This document shows, piece after piece, positions 24,740 to 27,851 of a stretch of 27,851 bases of DNA. Made by a program: the position numbers and the translations under genes. The stretch is from positions 1 to 27,851 of the forward strand of contig DFBC01000118.1 of the NCBI GenBank assembly GCA_002367235.1, given 5' to 3'. The stretch comes from Cellvibrionales bacterium UBA3090 (GTDB taxonomy: Bacteria; Pseudomonadota; Gammaproteobacteria; Pseudomonadales; Porticoccaceae). The stretch's first letter is position 1. Every line of letters begins with the position of its first letter. The notes below the pieces were generated by a model that was not told where the DNA came from, searched no databases, and worked only from the letters and a program-made list of their open reading frames with translations.

Positions 24740-25510
24740 ATGAAGGTAGCCCTGGTCACGCTGTTTCCAGAAATGTTCGCCGCATTGACCGACTATGGTA
24801 TCAGTGGGCGGGCAATTAAACAGGGCTTGCTGGATGTGGCGCTTTTTAATCCAAGAGCACACACCAGTGATCGTCACCAGACAGTAGACCATCGGCCCTA
24901 TGGTGGTGGTCCTGGAATGGTGATGATGATTGAGCCTCTACGTGAGGCTATCGCCGAGGCCAAAAACTGGATTGGTGAGGCTACGGAAGGAACTGACGAA
25001 GCGGTGACAGTTGTCTATTTGTCACCTCAGGGAAAGGTGTTTGACCAAAGTGGGGTAAAAACCCTGGCTAGCCGAAAAAACCTGATATTGGTCACGGGGC
25101 GTTACGAAGGTGTTGATGAACGTCTTATCCAGCTTGAAGTGGATGAGGAGTGGTCCATTGGTGACTACGTTCTAAGCGGTGGTGAGCTGCCAGCAATGGT
25201 GATGCTTGATGCAATTATCCGGCAATTGCCCGGTGCATTGGGTCACGAAGATTCGGCAGATCAAGATTCCTTTGCTGAAGGACTGTTGGATTGTCCTCAC
25301 TACACCCGGCCAGAGCAGTACGAGAATTTGATAGTGCCTGAAGTATTACTTTCAGGTAACCATGAAAAAATACGTCAATGGCGGCTGATGCAGTCATTAA
25401 AGCGAACCTGGGAAAGACGCCCGGATTTATTAGACAAGCTGGAGCTCAGTGACGAGCAACAGAAAATACTCGACAAGGTCGTCAAAGAGTCGGCTGATGA
25501 AAGCGAATAG
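24740..25510 (+). CDS. trmD: tRNA (guanine-37-N1)-methyltransferase TrmD
   Basis: SPOUT-class enzyme making m1G37 in tRNAs that read CNN codons plus some others, which prevents +1 frameshifts. It is 256 aa (E. coli 255). It contains TVDHRPYGGGPGMVMM, LVTGRYEGVDERLI and the knot DYVLSGGELPAMVMLDAI, then EGLLDCPHYTRPE and LLSGNHEKIRQWR in the C-terminal domain. Two starts are possible: GTG at 24734 (GGAG four bases away) and ATG at 24740 (GGAG ten bases away). ATG is chosen because MKVALVTLFPEMF aligns with the family start. It is co-transcribed between rimM and rplS. Confidence 0.96.
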   Translation: MKVALVTLFPEMFAALTDYGISGRAIKQGLLDVALFNPRAHTSDRHQTVDHRPYGGGPGMVMMIEPLREAIAEAKNWIGEATEGTDEAVTVVYLSPQGKVFDQSGVKTLASRKNLILVTGRYEGVDERLIQLEVDEEWSIGDYVLSGGELPAMVMLDAIIRQLPGALGHEDSADQDSFAEGLLDCPHYTRPEQYENLIVPEVLLSGNHEKIRQWRLMQSLKRTWERRPDLLDKLELSDEQQKILDKVVKESADESE

Positions 25511-25563
25511 GACATAAATAAATAGTCCCGTTGTTTTCCTCTCAGTACGACGCTACTCAAAAA

Positions 25564-25577
25564 GGTGGCATGCCACC
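25564..25577 (+). repeat. 14-bp perfect palindrome before rplS
   Basis: GGTGGCATGCCACC is fully self-complementary. In the mRNA it can form a 5-bp stem with a CATG loop in the 93-base trmD-rplS spacer, 17 bases ahead of the GAGGAG of rplS. No T-run follows, so it is not a terminator. It could protect a processed 3' end or tune rplS translation. Confidence 0.6.
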
Positions 25578-25603
25578 AACAGATAAAAGCTGAGGAGCAA
25601 ACC

Positions 25604-25960
25604 ATGAGCAGTAAAAACCCAATTATTGCCGCGATAGAAGCGGAGCAGATGTCCAAAGAACTACCCCAATTTTCACCCGGTGACACCGTTGTTGTTCAGG
25701 TGAAAGTAAAGGAAGGTACTCGTGAGCGTCTGCAGGCCTTTGAAGGCGTTGTTATTGGCAAGCGTAACCGCGGCCTGAATTCTGCATTCACTGTGCGTAA
25801 AATCTCCAACGGTGTTGGCGTTGAGCGTACGTTCCAAACATACAGCCCATTGGTTGACAGTATTGCCGTGAAGCGTCGCGGTGATGTTCGTCAGGCTAAG
25901 TTGTACTACTTGCGCGAACTTTCTGGTCGTGCAGCACGTATTAAGGAAAAACTCGGCTGA
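25604..25960 (+). CDS. rplS: 50S ribosomal protein L19
   Basis: 118 aa (E. coli 115), a bL19 protein at the 30S-50S interface. FSPGDTVVVQVKVKEGTRER, LQAFEGVVIGKRNRGLNSAF, TVRKISNGVGVERTFQTYSP and VDSIAVKRRGDVRQAKLYYL are all family hallmarks. The ATG at 25604 has an ideal GAGGAG upstream and gives MSSKNPIIAAIE; an in-frame ATG at 25565 would start inside the palindrome and add 13 residues, so it is rejected. It is the last gene of the operon before a strong terminator. Confidence 0.98.
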   Translation: MSSKNPIIAAIEAEQMSKELPQFSPGDTVVVQVKVKEGTRERLQAFEGVVIGKRNRGLNSAFTVRKISNGVGVERTFQTYSPLVDSIAVKRRGDVRQAKLYYLRELSGRAARIKEKLG

Positions 25961-25976
25961 GTTGTTTCCTGAAATT

Positions 25977-26009
25977 AAAAAAGGCACCATTTATTGGTGC
26001 CTTTTTTTT
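25977..26009 (+). terminator. Intrinsic terminator of the rpsP-rplS operon
   Basis: GGCACCA pairs with TGGTGCC around a TTTAT loop. Six A residues precede it and eight T residues follow. It lies 16 bases after the rplS stop, and the symmetric A and T runs suggest it could also work on the other strand. Confidence 0.95.
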
Positions 26010-26079
26010 GCATGTGTCGTTGAGAGGCTGTTCGCTCATTCATTCTTGTTGGTTCCAGCTTGCCCGGTTAAAGTAACCT

Positions 26080-26982
26080 ATGACTAGTGACTCGGCAGAT
26101 CATCAGCTTATCGACACTTATCTTGATGTTAGCTGGATGGAAAAAGGTCTGGGTGTACATACGTTGGATGCCTATCGGCGCGATTTGCATGCATTTTCCG
26201 GCTGGCTTGAAAAGCAAGGGCAATCCCTAAGTTTAGCGGTGGGGGCAGATGTTCAGCGATACCTGGCATGCCGGTTTGAAGAGGGGGTGGCTTCCCGTTC
26301 AATGGCGAGGCAGCTCTCCTGTTTGCGGGGCTTTTACCGATATCTATTGCGTGAAAGTATCATCCAAGAAGACCCAACTGCCCTGGTGGATAACCCGAAA
26401 CTGGGTAGGCCGCTACCAAAGAGCATAACCGAATCTGATGTAGAGGCACTGTTGGCGGCACCTGATACCGACACCCCGTTGGGGTTGCGTGATCGCGCTA
26501 TGCTAGAAGTCCTTTATGCCACGGGGTTGAGGGTGTCTGAATTGGTGGGGCTAAGGCTTCATCAAGTGAATACTCGTCAGGGTGTCGTGCGGGTATTTGG
26601 CAAGGGCAGTAAAGAACGTATGGTTCCCTTGGGGGATGAAGCGTTAAGCTGGCTTGATAAGTATGTAAAATATTCGCGACCGATGCTGCTAGCTGACATC
26701 CAGACTGACGTGATGTTTCCCAGCTCCCGAGCCAGAGAAATGACGCGTCAGACCTTTTGGCACAGGCTGAAACAGCATGTTCAGCAGGCTGGCATTGATA
26801 AGCCATTATCTCCACATACTTTGCGTCATGCCTTTGCGACTCATCTGTTAAATCATGGGGCTGACTTGAGAGTCGTTCAATTGCTGTTGGGGCACAGCGA
26901 TCTTTCCACCACTCAAATCTATACCCATATCGCCAGTAGCCGAATGAAGTCGTTACACGAAGAGCATCACCCGAGAGGTTGA
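26080..26982 (+). CDS. xerD: Site-specific tyrosine recombinase XerD
   Basis: 300 aa (E. coli 298). It works with XerC and FtsK at dif to resolve chromosome dimers. The N-terminal core-binding domain (about 1-105) includes LDAYRRDLHAFSGWL. The catalytic domain has Arg151 (ATGLRVSEL), Lys175 (FGKGSKER), His246 and Arg249 (SPHTLRHAFATHLL), His272 (GHSDLSTTQ) and the nucleophile Tyr281 (IYTHI), a full set. The ending EEHHPRG is typical of XerD and distinguishes it from XerC and phage integrases. The ribosome-binding site is weak. dsbC follows, as in E. coli and many relatives. No att sites or phage genes are near. Confidence 0.95.
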   Translation: MTSDSADHQLIDTYLDVSWMEKGLGVHTLDAYRRDLHAFSGWLEKQGQSLSLAVGADVQRYLACRFEEGVASRSMARQLSCLRGFYRYLLRESIIQEDPTALVDNPKLGRPLPKSITESDVEALLAAPDTDTPLGLRDRAMLEVLYATGLRVSELVGLRLHQVNTRQGVVRVFGKGSKERMVPLGDEALSWLDKYVKYSRPMLLADIQTDVMFPSSRAREMTRQTFWHRLKQHVQQAGIDKPLSPHTLRHAFATHLLNHGADLRVVQLLLGHSDLSTTQIYTHIASSRMKSLHEEHHPRG

Positions 26983-26992
26983 GTTGAACCTC
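26975..26992 (+). other. Stem-loop overlapping the xerD stop codon
   Basis: GAGGTT and AACCTC form a 6-bp stem around GAGTTG, which includes part of the TGA stop. It lacks a T-tract, so it is at most a weak attenuator or an mRNA-stability element between xerD and dsbC. Confidence 0.35.
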
Positions 26993-27081
26993 GCTTGTCC
27001 AATAGACTCCAATAAGCACTAGTCGATTCTGAAACTGATGTGCAAGTAATTCAGCAGCTTAAAGAAAAGAGATACGGATTT

Positions 27082-27822
27082 ATGATTAAGAAAATAATAG
27101 GCTTTATGGTTGCGGGACTCATGTTGGCATCAGTGCAGGCTGAACCCGCTTCAGACGCGGTGACAAAAACTGTTCTGGATACGCTACGAGCGGCTCGCCC
27201 CGATCTAAATTATGGGACAGTAGAAACCAGCCCGATTGATGGTTTATATATCGTGCGTGTTGATGGCACGCAGTTTATTTATGCAAGTGAATCTGGTGAG
27301 TATATTATTACCGGAGACATGTATAAAGCCCGTCCAGGGCTTTTTGTGCCAGTTAAAGATCTCGCTGCGGCCAGTATCCGCAAGAGCATGATGGATGGCG
27401 TGGCCAAGAAAGACAGCATTGTTTTCCCGGCTGTCGATGAAACGCGGGCGGTATTGTATGTGTTTACCGATGTGGACTGCGGCTATTGTCGTAAACTACA
27501 TAACGAGGCCGTTCCAGGCTTGACTATGAACGGTGTGGAGGTGCGTTATCTGGCATTTCCCAGAGCCGGCATCGATTCTCCATCCTACCGAAAAATCGCT
27601 TCAGCCTGGTGTGCGGACAATAAACAGGATGCGCTCACCGCACTAAAAAACCGGAAGTCCATCCCTGAGAATGTTTGCAAGGATAACCCGGTTGCTGAGC
27701 AATATGCCCTTGGGAAAAAAATAGGTGTCACTGGTACGCCGGCGTTAATTATGGAAGATGGCACGCTGTTGCCCGGTTATCGCCCAGCCCCTGAACTGCT
27801 GAAGATGATGGGCTTGAATTAG
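27082..27822 (+). CDS. dsbC: Thiol:disulfide interchange protein DsbC
   Basis: Periplasmic disulfide isomerase, 246 aa with a signal peptide (MIKKIIGFMVAGLMLASVQA, likely cleaved after residue 20; no lipobox). An N-terminal dimerisation domain (about 25-85, with GLYIVRVDG and YIITGDMY) precedes the thioredoxin-like domain. That domain has the active site VDCGYCRKLH (Cys133, Cys136), a second cysteine pair (Cys177, Cys199) as in E. coli DsbC, and the cis-proline in GVTGTPALIM (Pro220). The ATG at 27082 gives a normal signal peptide; a GTG at 27040 would add 14 charged residues before it and is rejected. DsbD is expected to keep it reduced but is not in the window. Confidence 0.95.
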   Translation: MIKKIIGFMVAGLMLASVQAEPASDAVTKTVLDTLRAARPDLNYGTVETSPIDGLYIVRVDGTQFIYASESGEYIITGDMYKARPGLFVPVKDLAAASIRKSMMDGVAKKDSIVFPAVDETRAVLYVFTDVDCGYCRKLHNEAVPGLTMNGVEVRYLAFPRAGIDSPSYRKIASAWCADNKQDALTALKNRKSIPENVCKDNPVAEQYALGKKIGVTGTPALIMEDGTLLPGYRPAPELLKMMGLN

Positions 27823-27851
27823 TGATTTTTGCAGGTGTTGTGGCTGAGGAA

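Noticed and set aside
24395..24892. 165-codon minus-strand open frame opposite rimM and trmD
   Set aside because: It spans two conserved genes in antisense, with low-complexity composition and no family match that I recognise.
26080..26982. Tyrosine recombinase as a sign of an integrated mobile element
   Set aside because: The sequence has XerD-specific features (EEHHPRG ending, 300 aa) and sits next to dsbC as in E. coli. No att repeats, tRNA or phage genes are nearby.
26498..27019. 173-codon open frame on the minus strand opposite xerD
   Set aside because: It is antisense to a conserved gene, has no recognisable domain, and is best explained by codon bias of xerD.
1..27851. A new defence, toxin-antitoxin, secretion or biosynthetic system, CRISPR array, or tRNA/rRNA gene
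   Set aside because: Essentially all of the window is explained by known core genes. No repeat array, cloverleaf-type sequence or cluster of unrecognised genes was seen by eye. A tRNAscan and Rfam scan would confirm the RNA part.

Overview
The window is a housekeeping stretch of a gammaproteobacterial chromosome. Three things point there: complex I has the E. coli-type layout with nuoC and nuoD fused, NuoG carries the extra N7 cluster ligands, and the gene orders ypjD/corB divergent from ffh, rpsP-rimM-trmD-rplS, and xerD-dsbC match those of many Gammaproteobacteria. Intermediate base composition and the FeoAB, Nudix and DUF1289 neighbours suggest a free-living, perhaps marine, member of the Cellvibrionales/Pseudomonadales side. 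That placement is inference. I see no mobile elements, CRISPR arrays, tRNA or rRNA genes, or integrated foreign DNA.

Layout. Positions 1-14609 (+) hold the complete NADH:quinone oxidoreductase operon except the 5' part of nuoA: nuoA(partial)-B-CD-E-F-G-H-I-J-K-L-M-N. The genes are tightly packed, most with ATGA, TAATG or TGATG overlaps. Together they encode the NADH dehydrogenase arm (NuoE, F, G), the connecting arm (NuoB, CD, I) and the proton-pumping membrane arm (NuoA, H, J, K, L, M, N). A small tandem-CBS protein follows on the same strand (14679-15083). It meets the convergent feoAB operon (15135-17695, -) at a shared hairpin. feoAB has a TATAAT -10 box directly abutting a perfect 7-1-7 Fur palindrome, so iron-repressed ferrous-iron uptake is a strong prediction.

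Positions 17998-19867 hold small single-domain genes: a stand-alone Nif3-insert (YqfO-like) protein, a zinc-ribbon Nudix hydrolase (-), a divergent CoA-pyrophosphatase-type Nudix hydrolase, and a four-cysteine DUF1289 protein. Positions 19915-22112 (-) encode a CorB/CNNM-type CBS membrane transporter and a CcsA-like membrane protein (YpjD).

Divergent from these is the translation and protein-targeting block: ffh (SRP GTPase), then a good sigma70 promoter with a GC-rich discriminator and a leader hairpin ahead of rpsP-rimM-trmD-rplS. That operon ends at a textbook intrinsic terminator. The window closes with xerD (chromosome dimer resolution) and dsbC (periplasmic disulfide isomerase).

I found no convincing new multi-gene system. 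The observations most worth a second look are small: the leader structures before rpsP and rplS, the inverted repeat between the divergent Nudix genes, the Fur/promoter architecture of feoAB, two extra cysteines beside the NuoE cluster site, and the orphan CBS protein.
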